A DNA stretch of 6,646 bases from an uncultured Acinetobacter sp. GTDB lineage: Bacteria > Pseudomonadota > Gammaproteobacteria > Pseudomonadales > Moraxellaceae. How positions within the stretch are numbered: the first letter of the stretch is position 1; every line of letters starts with the position of its first letter. The stretch is from NCBI GenBank assembly GCA_900766635.1, contig CAAFWA010000050.1:1-6646 (forward strand), read 5' to 3'. Shown in pieces: positions 6,096 to 6,646 of the stretch. Below the pieces are notes generated by a model. That model saw only the letters and a program-made list of their open reading frames with translations, had not been told where the DNA came from and did not search any database. Both the position numbers and the translations under genes were made by a program.

Positions 6096-6646
6096 ATGAA
6101 TACAGTTGTACAAGATAACGTGAATCCAGTGAATACCGACGTCAATCAAGCGTCAAAAAGCAGCAGCTTTACTGCACAATTTGAAACATCGGCTCCAAAA
6201 CAGCAGCCTGTTAATCGTAAGGTGAAACTCAGTACCTCAGATGTACATGTGTACTATGGTGAAACCGAAGCAATTAAAGGCATTGATCTGAATATCTATG
6301 AAAATGAAGTGATTGCCTTTATTGGTCCATCGGGCTGTGGTAAATCGACATTCTTACGTACTTTAAACCGTATGAACGATACGATTGATAGCTGCCGTGT
6401 AACCGGCAAGGTGATGCTTGAAAATCAAGATATTTATGACCCAAATCTTGATGTGGTGCTGTTACGTGCGCAAGTGGGCATGGTGTTCCAAAAACCAAAT
6501 CCATTCCCAAAATCAATTTTTGATAACGTGGCTTATGGGCCAAAATTACATGGTTTAGCCCGTGATAAATATGATTTAGAAGAAATTGTCGAAAGCAGTT
6601 TGCGTAAAGCTGGTCTTTGGGACGAAGTCAAAGATCGTTTAAATCA
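6096..6646 (+). CDS. pstB: Phosphate ABC transporter ATP-binding protein PstB (3' truncated by the window end)
   Basis: The first 183 codons of the cytoplasmic ATPase that powers phosphate import through PstC-PstA. The nucleotide-binding domain starts near residue 43 ([13 protein letters not shown]). It shows an A-loop tyrosine near 53-54, Walker [10 protein letters not shown] at 77-85 with K83, the PstB-typical NRMNDTI at 91-97, and the Q-loop Q132 in [21 protein letters not shown] (129-149). FQKPNPFP is highly characteristic of PstB among ABC ATPases. The signature motif, Walker B and H-loop lie beyond the window. Residues 1-42 are a polar N-, Q- and S-rich extension that E. coli PstB (257 aa) lacks. 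The start follows pstA by 15 bp with GAGGA 8 nt upstream, and an in-frame ATG closer to the domain is not visible before it, so the extension appears real. Confidence 0.95.
   Translation, partial: MNTVVQDNVNPVNTDVNQASKSSSFTAQFETSAPKQQPVNRKVKLSTSDVHVYYGETEAIKGIDLNIYENEVIAFIGPSGCGKSTFLRTLNRMNDTIDSCRVTGKVMLENQDIYDPNLDVVLLRAQVGMVFQKPNPFPKSIFDNVAYGPKLHGLARDKYDLEEIVESSLRKAGLWDEVKDRLN

Noticed and set aside
1..6646. Mobile element, CRISPR array, tRNA or defence system
   Set aside because: No transposase, terminal repeat, spaced repeat array, cloverleaf or effector gene is visible; almost every base is accounted for by two metabolic operons and their control sites.

Overview
The window looks like a chromosomal contig end from an Acinetobacter species (Gammaproteobacteria). 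The evidence is the low-GC coding style, the adjacent dat-ddc pair for 1,3-diaminopropane synthesis, and long-form PstC and PstA proteins next to a phosphate-binding protein. The genus is inferred from protein character and gene order; no database was searched.

Layout: bases 1-19 are not biological. They match the 3' end of the Illumina TruSeq adapter, so the contig end was left untrimmed. From base 20 the sequence is the C-terminal part of dat (diaminobutyrate--2-oxoglutarate aminotransferase). After a 2-bp gap comes complete ddc (L-2,4-diaminobutyrate decarboxylase, 510 aa). Together they turn aspartate semialdehyde into diaminobutyrate and then 1,3-diaminopropane. The unit closes with a small inverted repeat over the ddc stop codon and a strong intrinsic terminator (1926-1954).

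The 287-bp AT-rich gap that follows holds the control region of the second unit. It has four 7-bp repeats at an exact 11-bp period (2073-2112), the architecture of two abutting Pho boxes, with a -10-like hexamer at the spacing used by PhoB-activated promoters and a stem-loop in the predicted leader. It is followed by pstS, a terminator hairpin, a perfect 23-bp palindrome, then pstC, pstA (4-bp overlap with pstC) and the first 183 codons of pstB, cut by the window end. phoU may follow but is not in view.

PstS captures phosphate in the periplasm, PstC and PstA form the inner-membrane channel, and PstB hydrolyses ATP. The terminator between pstS and pstC probably sets a high PstS-to-permease ratio. 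PstC and PstA are much longer than their E. coli counterparts because of extra N-terminal membrane and periplasmic segments. I see no new biological system, mobile element, CRISPR array or RNA gene. The points worth a second look are the adapter remnant, the four-unit Pho array, the leader and intergenic structures, and the extended permease subunits.
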